This document shows, in pieces, positions 1-13,252 of a stretch of 64,000 nt of DNA (position 1 is the stretch's first letter; each line of letters starts with the position of its first letter). The notes under the pieces were generated by a model. That model searched no databases, was not told where the DNA came from, and was given only the letters and a program-made list of their open reading frames with translations. The translations under genes were made by a program, and so were the position numbers. This stretch comes from Phytophthora quininea (lineage: Eukaryota; Oomycota; Peronosporomycetes; Peronosporales; Peronosporaceae). Where the stretch lies: contig JAAVTG010000782.1 in assembly GCA_011947345.1 (NCBI GenBank), positions 1-64,000 on the forward strand, given 5' to 3'.

Positions 1-1
1 A

Positions 2-3000
2 AAAGGTCGGGATCAATTCCGAGCCACGAATTTCTGCGACCGACGTCTCTGTAGAAAAATACTACTCGGTTGGCAAGTGACAGCTCGACATGATCGCTTG
101 TCACGACAATATGCTCAGCTGTGGTATGAAAAAACTTCGAGACGAGTGTTTGATATTTGGTTGCGTCGCGCTAATTTACTTCAGTCTGGCCGCAAGTTTC
201 TAGCAAAAATGAGGAGCCAAAGTTTGTTTCGTGTCTTCACATCGTGGAGAGAGCAGATATTAAACAAGGCATTGAGGCTGCAAGGAATTCAAGAGCGCTT
301 TGTATTGTTGTGGCAAAAGGACAGATACTTCGACATTTTCGCTCGTTGGAAACGCTATGCACGCCTGAGAAGTATCATTCGAAGAAAGTTTGGCTTTCAG
401 CGTGATCAGCTCCTTCAAACGGTGGTTGGGCAATGGAAACATGTCACTTCTCTTCGTCTATGGTCTCGAAAATGTGCTTGTGAGGTAGCAGATCGAGTTC
501 GCTCCCGTCTCGTGGCAAATTACTGGAAGAGTTGGTGCACGAAAATCCAAATTTCGAGCTGTGTGAAAGTGATGCAAGGAAGAGCGGCAAAACGTCGCTT
601 CGAGCAAGGAATTTGTGATCGGTTTTGTCGCTGGAAACTCTTCGCAAAACGCTCTCGGTCTATAAAAGATTTAAAGTATCGTCAAGACGTTAAACTTTGC
701 AATTGGTGTTTGTTGGTGGTCTCAAGCGATTTGTGCAAACAAAGCACAAACAGCAAGCAGTGTCCAAGCAAATTAGCAATATCCATGACTCGTTCTTGAA
801 AGGATGGCTTGCGACAGAAGTTCACGAGAGGATGAGCGTTGTAGCAGCGAGTGAAAGTATTCAACGCTTTGGACATTCCAAGCGGTTGCTTGCTGCAGTA
901 TGGAACGGGTGGCGAGGATTCTGCGCCAAGAAACACGCAGAAAGCGTATCAATTCAACAGCTACGAACGAGCATTTCTAAACTAGACGAGCGTGAGAGCC
1001 CACTTTCTGTTACTGCGCTAAGAAACATACTCCGTCGGTGGCGAATGATCCAAAGCGCCAGGATACTGGAGTACTGGGCGAAGGCTACAAAAGATCAACG
1101 CCAAATGCGCTTACACTCGATGCTAGCGATAAAGTTCTGGCACAAGACGCACTGTGAAAAATATTTTAGCGGATGGCTGCACTTCTGTAGGCAACAGAGA
1201 ATGCAACGGCGAATTCGTGCGCTGAGTGGCAAATCAAAGCTACGACGAGTCTGGAACTTCTGGAAAGCGTATAAAGCTGCTTCTCTCGGAAAGAAAGCGC
1301 TGGATTCAAGTGTTTACAGTTTTCACCGAAGGAATATCTATCAAAGTGCTTTCAAGAGGTGGCGGGATGCAATAAGATCACGAAAGTCGCATCGCGAGCA
1401 AATTTTGGAGTTGTATTATTCGTCTCGTGTTCGTCTTCTAGCAGCTCTTTTGGAGAGTGGCGGAAGTTTGCAGCGATGGAGATGACAAAAACGCTCAAAT
1501 GGCTATCGCTCGTGTCGTGTACGAAACGATCTTGACGAGGAATACGCTCTCACGATGGAAAGCCAATGTCGCTGGGATCTGTTACCGCCGTCGGCAACTG
1601 CAAACCAATACTGAACGACTGCAAGTCCTCCTGATCTGTTCGGCTTTTCGAGCATGGCGATCCTGGAGTCAACAGAATAAAAAGCTTCGTGAAGTCTTGC
1701 AGGCTTTAACTAGCAAGAAAGCTTCTCAAACGTATTCAAGAGTGTTCAAAGCGTGGTATTTGTATGCTGACCAGAAAGCCAAGCTTCGACACCAAGCCGA
1801 GTCATTTCTACACTTTCGAAGACTTCATAAAGGTATTGTGCTGTTACGAAAGCTGACGCACGAGCAGAAACATTGTCGTGTAGTACGTGAGAAGGCCCAA
1901 TTATTCCGATCCGTGATCGCAGGCAACCAAACTTCTACCATTTTCGCCCGATGGAAAGTGTTTACCATTCAGTCGCACAAAATGCGAGCTGCCACGCTTC
2001 AGTATCTTCAGCAAAAACTTCTTCCGACAGTATGGACCACTTGGGTGAAGTATACGCGTGGAAAGGAGCAACATGCAGCGTTGGAACGTGCAGAACTTCA
2101 CCACGACAACTACGCCCTCCGTAAAGCTGTGGCTGGATGGCGAGAATCAAGCACTAAAAGTAGCCATTTGCGGTCTGTTTGTGGGAAGTTCGTGTCTCGG
2201 TGGCGAATGCAGACAGTTTACCGTTGCTATTGCGCACTGCAGGACCACGCAGTATACTGCAAGACTATTCGGACCAAAGCTGCTATTATCAAAGTTAAAG
2301 CACAGAGAAGAGAAGTACTTCGAGCGTGGTATGCATGGCGCAAACTACTGATCATCTTACGATCAGGTAGACGTCGATTCCTGCAGAGGTATTGGGTTTT
2401 ATGGCTGCGTTCACGAGAGATTAAAAAGTTGCTGCAACGTTTTCAAGAGCAAATCCAAATCAAGGTGTTGCAAAGTACACAACGCCGTTTCTTTGGGGAC
2501 TGGCGAGAGTTTATTGCAATTCGGAAGATTGAGAAAGCCATGGTGATTATGTCGGCAGAATTCGCTGGCACTCAGCTGACCAAGCGAACGTGGTTATGCT
2601 GGAGGAAATACGTCGCTCACGTTCGAGCCATCAAATTGCAGATGCGAAACGCAATTGATCGGATGCAGCTCCAGCTTCAATTCCGAGCTTTCCGGTCGCT
2701 ACAGACTTACACTGAGCTCCAAAAGTGGGAGAAGGGTATCAACCACCGCGCTGTCGAATTCCGGTTGCGTCGCCTCCAAGTTAGATGGTTCGAAGCCTGA
2801 GAGAGATTTCCAAGAGACGAAAGGAATTAAAAACAAAAGTGGCGGAGTCGCTGGCGATTCGAACGCAGGTGTGTTCTCGTCTAGTATTCCAGACCTGGAA
2901 TTTATTTACAGCCAAGTGTCAACGGAACAAAAAGGCTCGGAACTTTTACGCCGCAAAGGCTTCTCGATTAGCCATGAAGCATTGGAAACAATACGTTGTG

Positions 3001-5584
3001 CTCTGTAAAGCACAACGGATGATGGAGATCAGTGCTGCTCGTTTGGTTGAAGCGAATTTCTTGAAGTGGAGGAAATCAGTCGCTGCAACGAAGCAAATTC
3101 GAGGGTTTCGAGCTAAGTCAACAAAACAGCAATGGATCAAACTAGCAGGAAGCATTTTCCAAGCATGGAAGCACCGCAGTCGAACGCACAGTCAATGCAG
3201 GAAAATATTAGCCAGCGTAGCTGTGGGGAATCACCTCCGCTTTCGATTCCTGCTGGGAGAAATTCACGTTACATCGAAAGCGGTTGGGGCAGCTTCTCTT
3301 GGTGGTAGCAGACCCATCAGTCTTATCAACAGATTCTCCTGTGGAATGTGAGAATGGCGAGGTATCTGCCACAACAAAGACGGAAATTGATGGTGTTGCA
3401 GGGGGTTCACTAGTTCAGGAGGTTGTGAAAGAAGCATAGGTGACGAACAACGCCAACATGTATCCGTTGATCAAGCTACCGAGGATCACCGTAAGCTTGT
3501 CTTTGTTGGTCAAGCATTGGCCAAGAAAGCTCGGGTTTTGCAGCGGTTTGACGTGACTTGGGATTTGCCTACCGCTTGGCATTGGTGGCGACAGATTTTC
3601 CACGCACAGCTCTTCTACCGCATGCGTCGACTTCAGTGTCTCTTCATCTGCTGGCAGCAGTTCGCTCGTCAACAGCGTCGAAGTCGGTGGATTATCATCA
3701 AGTTAACGCGGCAACGCCAGGCAGCATCCGCACAAACGACTTTCCGTGCGTGGGCTGAGTTAGTCGGTCGTGTCAAGCAACTGCAAAAGACCGGGTTCGT
3801 GAACGAGAATTGTGGGTCTTGGTGACGACTGAGATGGCTCGAAGAGAGCGGAGACAGCTCAAAACCGTGTGGCATGCGTGGAAGTTTCACGTCGAAGAAA
3901 CTCGCCACTTACAGGCGAGTTTGGAGGCCTACTATCGAGCCCGGTTGCTGACGAAATTCTGGTTGGTGTGGTCTCTCGACTATCGACAAGTGGTTCGAGA
4001 CGAACGCCTCAAAGCAAAGGATGATGATTCACACATGAACAAGCTTCGATTACGTCGATCAATCCAATTATTAAAAACGCATCAGCAACGGATGAAGCGA
4101 GCGCGACTAGTACTGGAATACTTCGGCAATCGTCGATACGATTTGGTACTACCTGAAGTATTTTCTCGATGGCGAAAGTGGTGTCGAAGACAGCGTGAGA
4201 TTGCTCGATGTCTTGCTGCTTTCAAAATACACAGAACTCGACGTCGTTTTGCTGCTTGGAAAGCGTGGCAAAGGAATCGCAAACGGCAACGAAAGGTAGT
4301 TGAAAGCTTGCAGATCAAGAGTACCAGTCAGTGTCTGCGGGACGTGTGGAAGCGATGGAGTCGATACGTTAAGAGACGAATTGTGCAAGACTTGGCACTG
4401 CAGAAAGCAGCGATTTTCCATGTCCGATCACGTCTGAAAAAGCGGTGGCTGAGGTGCATTAAACGCTCAATTCAGCTTCGAGATCGTGGTGAAATGGCCA
4501 ATTTGGAGTTGTGTGGCTTTCGAGGGCGTCGAGCAGTAACTCGCTGGCGGGATTTCAATCGAGATCGTCGACTTCGGAGGTTATATTCTCGCTTTGTCCT
4601 GGAAGCATTTGCAATCGTGGCAATTAGTTGTAAAGCACACGATCGCGACTCGTTTTGGTGCGTTTCTGCTGCGAGCAAGAGCAAAGAAGATGTTAATTGC
4701 ATGGAAGGAGGTAGCAGCTAGACATCATTATTGGCGACAACTTTGTTCAAACTTTGTCGACAAAAACAGGCTCAGAACACTCGACGGGTGTTCGTAAGAT
4801 GGCAGCAGTTCGTCAACGCCAAACAGGCCAAACGACTTGCAACGATGCATGCTGAACACATTTTGCAGCTGAAAGCATGGCAACAATGGAGACAAATAAC
4901 TCAAACATCCATTCACGAACAACAAGGACAGTTCGAGTTGGCAATTAAGCACGACGAACGGACGCTGCTTCGTGGATGCATAAAAACCTGGCAATTGGCA
5001 GTGAAAAAGCAGCGAGAATGTCGATTTGTCGTGCTCACTTGCGTCGTGAAGCTCGAGTCGTTGGCTGATAAAAGGATCTTGGAAGTGGTTTTTGCTGCCT
5101 GGAGGAAAGTTGTCGTTCATGGACGGAGTTGTCGAGCTCTTCGCTTCAAACGTGATTGTAATGTTGCCAAGCGATTGCTGTTGAATTGGTCGAATGGACT
5201 CAATACAAACAGCAAGGAAAAGCGAAGCTGGACGCTGCTTCAAAGTACCACGACCAGCGTCTTGTCAGCTCAATCTTCTTCTATTGGCAGACGTATGCGT
5301 TGGCTTGGCAGGACGCAACCAAACCCAGAACTCGACAGGTGTATGACCTGAAACTACCTGCCAGGAAGGTTGTTGAGCCACGAACTCAAGACAGCGATTC
5401 GGACGATGGCATTCGAAGACCAACTAGCCCCGTGATGAAGCGACTGCGACAGAAGAAGAGGAAAGAAGACACGAGCGAGACTGTGAGCCTCCCAGACGCA
5501 GTGGAAATTTCAATGGATGTCAAGAAGAGACTCATACTGCTGGGCAAATGGAAGCCTAAACTAAAGAAAAAGTCATTGCTGTGA
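2..5584 (+). CDS. Sfi1-like centrin-binding repeat protein, 5' partial, frameshifted
   Basis: The frame is open from the left edge, so the N-terminus lies outside the window. The product is a very long, basic, helical protein built of Trp-centred units about 30-35 residues apart, for example FARWKRYARL, FTSWREQI, FCRWKLFAKR, FKRWRDAIRS and FKAWYLYADQ. This is the pattern of Sfi1 repeats, each of which binds one centrin along a long helix at spindle poles or basal bodies; a flagellated oomycete would be expected to have such a protein. The C-terminus is acidic then Lys-rich and ends KKKSLL. The frame changes about seven times. Several changes are repaired by one extra base in a run (near 2780, the GGG near 3797, the GG near 5190), so I read this as one gene with consensus errors. 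Residues around 3300-3500 form a low-complexity linker. Family assignment is by motif only. Confidence 0.7.
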
Positions 5585-5614
5585 ATAGCTGTAACCTGAT
5601 CAAAAATGTGACGT

Positions 5615-7473
5615 TTCTTATTGACCGGTACCTCATTGCCTACGTGGATCGAAATGTGTTTACTGCGGCCTGTGAACATGGAGATGCGATTCCGACGCTG
5701 AAGGTGCTGCTAAAGTTGACCACACCCAACTGGGAGGACGCAGTGAACGCTGCTGCTCGTGGAGGTCACCTGCATATTCTCCAGTGGATGTTAACAGAAA
5801 TCCCGGACGACCGTGGTCCGTGGAAACGAGATCTTGGGAATGTGTTGTTTGAGGCTGTGAGGTTTAACCATTTGGATGTTGTGAAGTGGTTGTACGAATG
5901 GAATAGTACGACTGGTATGCCATTAGGGCCTGATGTAGACGAAGGAGTTAGCGTTGCGGCTGAGAACGGGCTGCTCGAGATGGTGAAATGGATAGCAGAG
6001 AAGTATCCAGAAAGTTGTTCATCATATGCGATTGCCTGTGCAGCAAAAGGTCATTTGGAAATTGTGCAATGGCTGTACGCTAATGTAGCAAGATCGGACT
6101 GCGCGTATGCTATCCTTAAAGCTGCTGCAGCAGGGAAAGTTGAAACTATGAAGTGGTTGTGTGAGAATTGCCACGTTCCTCTTGGATATACAATGGCTGG
6201 GGCCGCCGATATTAGCTACCTCCACCTAGTCCAGTGGGCGTTTGATCATGGAGGTAAATTCTGCTCCAGATGCCCCGTGTATGCAGCTCGTAGCGGCAAT
6301 CTGGAAATGTTGCAGTGGTTTCACATGCATTGCAGCGAACAATTCACGACCAATGTGATGGATCGTGCTGCTTGGGAAGGCATCTAGAACTGGTCAAGTG
6401 GTTGCACGAGAATCGCACTGAGGGTGCACTGCAGATGCGATGGATTATGCTGCTGGCAATGGCCATCTTAAAGTGGTGCAATGGCTCCATCAGAACAGGC
6501 ATGAAGGGTGCACAACAAGCGCAATGAGCTATGCAGCCAAGGAAGGCAATCTGGAGATGGTTCGGTGGTTGCATGAAAATTGCTTAAAGGGAAGGGATGA
6601 TTATCATATGGATATGGCAGCTGCCCATGGACATCTTGCTGTGGTTCATTACCTGTATGAACAGCAGGCCTCGAATGCTTCACTGAGTGCGCTATACGGT
6701 GCCATGCATCACGGACATTGGGAAGTTGTTCGTTTCCTGTGTGACAATCAGCAAACTTCGTATGCTCTGCTGCACTGCGCTATGCCATGGATCAAAGTCG
6801 CTTGGAATTGCTCAAGGTGTTGGTCCAAGAAGAATCTGAGGCGTACGTCAAATTGCACTACCGTGATGCGATTCATTCGTGCGTCCAGCAGATATTCACT
6901 GAAGGAAACCTTTGCCAGTCGACTCAATCTTCCAGCAACGATGAAGCGGTTTCCAAAATCCTACAGACATTGCAATGGTTGCGCGCTCACCAAGTCGACG
7001 AGTGCGTGGCACAGACACTTGAGCTAGCGCTGAAACGGGGCTACCTGACGATCCTTCGGAGGTTTTACGCCAACAAAAGCTGTGCAGTATTCGTGAAGCA
7101 CATGGGACTCCTCATGCGGCAAGTGGACAACAAGATGCCAAGGTGGTTGCTCGAAAATGGTTCACCGCTTGATCTTGAAGAGACTCGCAAACTCATACAA
7201 GACCGCAGATACACTGTCCGGGAAGTGATGCCGTGAAGTGATGTCGTGGCTGTCTGAAGGGATCGCGTTTCGATCGTGTGCGATGCATTGGCCATGGGCT
7301 TTGACAACTGGTGCGACGTGCTAGGCTGGGCCTTTCGGAGACCGCGGTTCGAACACGACAGCTCTCGCGTCAGGATTCATGCAGCGCTTGAGCACGCACC
7401 AGACGATGTGGTGCGTTGGGTTTCCTCAAACGTTCGTGATCCGAGGATTCACGAGTGGATGCTAGATTCTTGA
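5615..7473 (+). pseudogene. Ankyrin-repeat protein, copy 1, truncated at both ends and frameshifted
   Basis: The product is a series of ankyrin-type units of about 28-33 residues with the recurring core 'LE(I/M/L)V(K/Q)WL', typical of the large ankyrin families of oomycetes. Homology to copy 2 (minus strand, 13304-15152) starts abruptly near 5615, about 30 bp after the Sfi1-like stop. The first 50 or so residues and the start codon are therefore missing. Homology stops at 7458, and the last 14 residues of copy 2 are replaced by MLDS. Frame breaks relative to copy 2: a G lost at 6379, an A lost at 6753, TG lost near 7233 and a G lost near 7259. A further frameshift at the GGG of 6422 is shared by all three copies. 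Probably a non-functional duplicate; some one-base breaks may be consensus errors. Confidence 0.8.
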
Positions 7474-7808
7474 AGTTGTTCAGCTTTGAGTTCTGGTGTT
7501 TCTTAGCTATTCATTACCGGACTCGTTCAAAACCTACAATGAGAATCCTGGTTAGTTATATGATGAGCAAAAGCCTTTGTCAACAACAAACGGGAAGAAC
7601 AATTCCGAATGTGAATTGAGAACTCGTGGTGCCCAATATTGCTCTATTCCACTTGACAATTTCTGGCAATCTTCGATTCATATAATCAACTGAATTCCCG
7701 AGCAACAGCAAGCAGCACACCAAGTGAAAAACATTGTGTAGCCACCGTGTAGGTTGAATCCTAGCGTTCCACTGTGGAAATTTTAGTCAAAAGATATCGG
7801 GCCCCAAT

Positions 7809-8691
7809 ATGCGGTCGCTGGTGATGATCACGGGCGCTTCACGGGGCTTCGGGCGCTGTCTAGCTACCGATTTTGCTCGAGAGCTCGCTGAAGACGATCT
7901 CGACCTGGTAGGACGCAGACTCCTTAATACTATCTAACTTTTCTGACGTGGTGTTTCCGTCAACCAGATTCTGTGGGCTCGACACGAACAAGGACTGCAG
8001 GAGACATCCGAACTGGTTCGCGAAGCTCGTAAAAGCTGGCAGGCCTCGAACACCTCCATATTTACTTGCAGTCAGTGGATCTGAGTGACAGCGCCGACTA
8101 CGCTCCTAAACTCGAGGCTCTGGTGACTCGATTGCGTTCAGGTGATCACTACGACCGAGTGTTCCTAGTACACAACGCAGGCGCATTGGGGACTATCGGA
8201 TTCGCTCAGGAATGTCCACCACCAGTCGAACTAGCTCGACACTGGGAGCTCAACATCACCTCTACGATTTGGTTAAACAAACGGTTCCTCGACGTCTTTG
8301 AGCTCACACTGTCAACAACCAGCTGACGGATACCATTAAGTTGGTCATCGTGAACGTGTCGTCGCGATCCGCCATCGCACCGTACCAGACACTGGGTCTC
8401 TATTGCACGGCGAAAGCTGCTCGAGAGATGCACTTCCGCGTTCTGGCTCAGGAGCAGAAGGGCAACAAAGTGGCGGTGCTGTCATACTCACCCGGTGCTA
8501 TGGACACTGCCATGCAGCAAACGATGCGTTCGTCTCCGCAAATGGCTCCAAAGTTGAGCAAGTGGTTCAACGAGATGAAGCAGCAGAATACGTTGGTGCC
8601 GATGGAGAGATCGTCGCGCCGTGGAGTCGTTCTCGCTATCCGAGGCGACTTTGACTCGGGCAGTCACGTCACGTTCCAGGAGGAGCCGTAG
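7809..8691 (+). CDS. SPR: Sepiapterin reductase-like short-chain dehydrogenase
   Basis: This is a short-chain dehydrogenase/reductase, probably cytosolic and NADPH-dependent. The start MRSLVMITGASRGFG carries the TGxxxGxG nucleotide-binding motif. It is followed by the NAG motif (VHNAGALG), the serine strand NVSSRSA and the catalytic YxxxK (LYCTAK). The stretch around the active site and the following SPGAMDTAMQQ resemble sepiapterin reductase, the last enzyme of tetrahydrobiopterin synthesis, more than generic SDRs. A 60-nt GT-AG intron at 7908-7967 joins DLDL to ILWARHEQ in phase 0. Two one-base frameshifts, at the GG of 8038 and the G at 8300, are each repaired by one added G, so I treat the gene as intact. 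The protein would be about 270 residues, normal for the family. Exact substrate is inferred. Confidence 0.75.
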
Positions 8692-10068
8692 GATTACAGC
8701 ACGGCACGGGTCCAGCTCGGCGTTGTTATCAAAAATGTGCTGTCGGATCGAAACACGACGCGAATGGATTTCCACTTGTTGCCGTCGTCGTCTTGATGCA
8801 AATTTCCGATCTCTGTTGCCAGCTCCCGATCCCTTTCGGACATCCTATAGAGAAGTTTGAGACCGCGCTTTTGTCGTGAACAGGGCACTGGAAGTCAACC
8901 ATTTGAGGCGCAAACTTTGGACAGACTGATCTCGGGGCGCTGTGAAATGCACTGAGAGACAATCTAAAATAAAAACAGTTTGAGCTGCTTGGCATTTGGA
9001 CTCGCTGTCCCAACATTTTGTAAAGACGCTCATAACTGGAGTGTCGCCATCATTAGTTGCGAACACCGACACTGGGATTCAGTATCAGCCATGTGTTTTC
9101 CAGGGCCGCGCTTGGATCGAACCTGCACGAGCCCGATTAGCTGATCGCGTTTTTGCTTCAAAGTACTGGCAAAACGGAGCAGTCTCAAAGCTCAAGAAGT
9201 TTCGCTTCTTCAATTCCTGCAGAGGCGTCGAGTTTATCATGCGTAGGCAGGTGGCCGAGCGCTTTGGTCGTCTTGTTGCCGCCCATTTTCTCCTTTTAGC
9301 GTGGTGTGCACCGCCGCTCCTGATTCAAGGTTTTCGGAACGCGAACCTAATACCCCTCTACAAGGGATTTTTGCATGAACTTCGGCTGAACAACGGAATG
9401 GGTGGTGAGATCTCTGTATCATGCGAGCACTGTTGACGAGCGGCAATGGTTTAAAAAATCAATGCTATGGCAGCCATGTTCGAGCGATCCGCCATGAATC
9501 AGAATGGCGAAACCTACGTGAACATTAGCGAGCATGAATAGCTGCTTTTGTATCTAAAGTGTAGCCCCCTTTCGTAGTGGCCAATTGACGCGAGCACAGT
9601 ACAGTGTATTCGCTTCCTTGTTTGCGATCGTTGTGTAGTGCAGCGAAATTCACGTTACGAGCTCTAATACAGTTTGATGACCAAAACGGCTATCGTCCCT
9701 TATAAAGAGGTGATTAAAGAGTGGGACATCTGTCAGTATACAATCCCCAAGGTCGCACAAGTCGCAGATCTCTTAAACCCATTCCCGCGGCGCTTTGCTT
9801 GGCTCTGGTCTGCTGGCCCCGCCTTTCCTATCCGCCAGCGATCTGGCTCGAAAATTGTCAATCGTCGAGCGGCTCGAGCAAGAGCGCCACAAAGGAAAAG
9901 CAGCAGCTGGGCAGGCAACTCGTGCATCACCACCTTACCAGCTAAAGGGGGAAGCGAGTACTTTTGGTGTGCGCTTTGGCCTCAAGCGACGGGCAGGCGA
10001 AGAAGCAGACGCATTGAACCCCACAGGTCTCTTCAAACAGGTTTTAGAGAACTCTCTTAGCGGCGACC
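8692..10068. other. Intergenic region between SPR-like and TRP-like genes
   Basis: About 1.4 kb with no coding region I can support. One open frame of 146 codons on the plus strand (8996-9436) has no recognisable motif and composition unlike the neighbouring genes. The last few hundred bases presumably hold the promoter and 5' leader of the downstream membrane-protein gene; I see no diagnostic element. Confidence 0.5.
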
Positions 10069-13000
10069 ATGCGCGTGATCTCCGGGCGGAAGGCGGCGCT
10101 AATTGCGCTCTCAGCAGCGTTGGTGTCGGCGGCCGGTGCGCAGACGACGACGACAACGACGACTGCGTCGTCCTCCAGCGGGTCCATCACGGCCACGGCT
10201 GGAGGCTCCAACTCGTGCGTTTTTCGGTATTCGATGCCCACGGGGAACAATCTGCCCAGCAGTGTGACCACCTCGGTGTCCGCCTCGTCAGGCAGCGGCT
10301 CTCAGGTGTCCACATCTTCGACCGATATGTCCGGCAGCGTGGGGGTGGCTCAGAGAACTTGCCAGGCACGGTGGGCGTTGGCTCCAACAGTAACAGTGCC
10401 AGCGCGTCGCGGACGGACTCCTCGTCCTCTGCGTCTTCTAAGAAGGACAGCTCGGCGGCTACTTCGTCTTCTACGTCGGGGTCGACGACGACTGGCACCA
10501 CGCCGTCGGCGACGACCAAGACGCCGACGTCTACTACTAAGACCCCGACGTCCACGACGAAGACCCCGACGGCGACGACCAAGACCCCGAGCTCGACCAC
10601 TAAGACGCCCAGCACATCCACCACGACATCGGACGCTACAACCTCTCCGTCCACGTCCACCACCACTGGCTCGGTCGACGGCGCTGTGCGTAGGTTGACT
10701 GGCGAGGTCGCAGAGGCTGGAACCACCACCACCACGACTGTCACTAATACGGCGACGACGGCGCCGACCTCGGGCTCGTCGACATCCACCGGAACGACGA
10801 CAGGAACCACCACAGGAACCACCACCACGGGAACAACGACGTCTTCCACGACAGGAACTACTGGTACGACGACTGGAACCACTGGAACGACGACTACAGC
10901 CACGACGACTCCCAATGCGACGACAAAGACCCCTTCGACGTCGACGACTGGAACGACCACGACGGGCACAACCACCACGGGAACGACTACTCAAACTACT
11001 ACTGGATCGTCATCGATGGCGACTGCGGGAACTGTTGGCAGCACGTCAGGCTCGACCACGGCGATCGAGTTCAGCTGCGACTCGACCTTCTACGGCGCGT
11101 GGTCGCAGATGGGACTCACTTGTGGAGGCACCGAGCTGGATGTGACTACTGCAGCGTCGTCGTCCGAGTGTCTGATCTACTCTGGAACGTCTTCGGGCAC
11201 CAGCATCTCCGACCTGGCGACGTGCATGTCGGTCTGCCGCTTCCCGGCCTGCAACAACGGCACGTGGGACTACACGGCCGAGGACGGCATCAGCTCGGAC
11301 ATCTACGCGAACTTAGACTTTATCACGCTCATGGGCTACGCTGGCACACTGGCGGCTGAGGCTGTCGCCGAGGCCATCTCGCAGCCGTTCTCCAACTTGA
11401 CGTTCACGACGTCAACGGAGTGTGTGTACGAGAGCGACAACTCGTTCGGATCGTGCAACTGTGCGGGTATCTCGAGCGGCACATCGACATCTAGCACGGC
11501 CGGTAACTCGGCGTCGTCGTCGACGTCGCAGTACTCCGTACCTGTCAACAAGGGACTGGAGGACTCGAACCACTGGGCTGACGGCACGTCTAAGACAACC
11601 GTCGACAAGGCTGGTATCGCGTCGACGACGATCGGTGGCAGCGCTGCCACGGTGTCCGTTGTGGCCGGCGGTGTGATGTCTGTGGCCAGCGGTATCGTCG
11701 GCGGAACCTCGGCCAGTGTGGCTTCTGGTGTATCTGCCGCGACCAGTGTGGGTATCACCATGGCTGCTGTGGATCTCTGCCAGTTCTCGGTCATGCTCAA
11801 CCAGATGAACGTGGACGCTCGTCCGCGCTTCCTCGAGAACATGGGCAAGAAGATGTCGGCTTCTACGTTTACGTTCCTGCCCTTTGGCAAGACGAACACC
11901 AGCTCTTCGGACGACTCCAACTCGACCAGCTCTGGCTCATCTGCTCAGCAGTCTGGTCGCCGTCTGAGTAGCTCGAGCGGCAGCTCTGGCTCTGGCTCCA
12001 GCTCTTCCTCGTCCGGTGTACAGGGCATGGAGAAGTACGCAAACCTGATCGGGGTGCAGCCAGACAAGCTCTTCTACTTGGCTGTGGCTGGTATTGCGTG
12101 CGTCGTCGCCTTGCTGTTCGCGGCGTACGCTATTGCTATGGGCGTGTGCTACTTCATCGTCGAGGACTTCCAGACGTTCAGCCAGAAATGGCTGGACAAG
12201 GCCATCGGCGTTCTCATGATGATCCTGATTCTGTCCGAGTACGTCGTGGGCGCTACGGCCATGTACCAGATCTGCTGGTGCATCGACAACAACTCGGTGG
12301 ATATTAGCTTCTTCCTGGCCATTATCTCGCTGCTGGTGCTTGCATTCGGTACCATTCTGTACGGTGTTCTCATCATCAAAAACAACGAGGACGAGCTGCG
12401 CGATCTGGGCACCAAGGACCACTTCGATAAGAAGTTCCACAACCGCTACGGCCCGCTGTACGACGAGCACAGCTTCGAAGGCCGCTTCTTCTTTGCGCCC
12501 AAGCTGCTGCTGGCGCTCTTGTGTGGTATGACCACGGGCATGGTGTGGATCCAGGGTCTGTGGCAGATTATTGTCCTTATTGCGTTGCACATTGCGTTCC
12601 TGCTGTACCTCGAGATCAAGCAGCCGTACCCGACTGCGTTCGTGCAGAAGACGTCGAGCTTTGTCATTATTATCAAGATCTCGGCGCTGTTCCTGAGTTT
12701 CTTCCTGCTCTCTAGTGCCACGAGCTTCACCGAGAGCATCCCGGACGACCTGCGTGAAGGCGTGGGCTTCGCCATCGTCGGTCTCCAGGTGCTGGTGCTG
12801 GTGTGTCTGATGATCCGCCAGATCTACATTTTCTACCGTACATGGAAGCTCAAGCGCGACGGCGTGGCGGACGACGACAAGACCGTCACCGTCCAGACCA
12901 CCAACGCGCGTGAAGGTTCCGAGGCCTTCTTCGCGCTGGGTGGCGAGCCCCAGTACTACGGTAACCAGAGCCGCGGCAACTCGCTGGTGGTGCTGGGCGA

Positions 13001-13160
13001 CTCAACCCCCAAGATGCAGGACCCGAACCAGTTCGCGCAGGAGACCCCGGCCAACAGCGGCCGTCTACGCGGCCTGCAGCCGTCGGGCGGCTACCACATG
13101 CAGCGCACCCAGACACGAGTGCAGCATGACGGACACCGCAACAACGAAGTGGACTTGTAG
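10069..13160 (+). CDS. Mucin-like ectodomain plus TRP-like multipass membrane protein
   Basis: The start at 10069 gives a clear signal peptide (MRVISGRKAALIAL, then Ala/Ser up to SAAGA). An upstream frame that stays open from 9795 is rejected because it lacks this. One added G in the G-run at 10341 joins the signal-peptide frame to the main frame, giving about 1030 residues. Order: signal peptide (1-24); Thr/Ser-rich, mucin-like stretch to about 330 with five TTKTP heptads; a Cys-rich domain (about 335-470); Ser/Gly linkers; a first hydrophobic segment near 545-575 ending in DLCQFSVMLNQMN; then seven strongly hydrophobic segments between about 667 and 925; a polar cytoplasmic tail. The arrangement resembles the fungal TRP-like/flavin-carrier family. 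Likely a glycosylated surface or endomembrane protein. Channel activity is not shown. Confidence 0.65.
10512..10616 (+). repeat. Five tandem 21-bp units encoding TTKTPxx heptads
   Basis: Five consecutive 21-bp units encode TTKTPTS, TTKTPTS, TTKTPTA, TTKTPSS and TTKTPST inside the mucin-like domain. The units are degenerate at third positions. They are in the reading frame, so unit gain or loss would keep the frame. The Thr-Pro context suits O-glycosylation. Confidence 0.9.
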
Positions 13161-13252
13161 AGGCCGAGACGGCAGACCAGACGCCAACGTTTGAGGAACC
13201 GAGTGATAGGTTTTGTTTTTGCTTCGTCGAAGACTTATGCAGCTTTCGCCCA

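Noticed and set aside
8996..9436. 146-codon open frame upstream of the TRP-like gene
   Set aside because: No motif, no signal peptide and composition unlike neighbouring genes.
9795..10068. Possible longer N-terminus of the mucin/TRP-like protein
   Set aside because: The frame from 9795 is open but lacks a secretion signal; the frame at 10069 starts with a clear signal peptide and joins the main frame by one G.
10512..10616. CRISPR-like regular repeats
   Set aside because: Units are 21 bp, contiguous, in a coding frame and without spacers; the sequence is eukaryotic.
10187..10994. Long Val-rich and Arg/Ser-rich frames on the minus strand
   Set aside because: They are antisense readings of the Thr-rich repeat codons and not independent genes.
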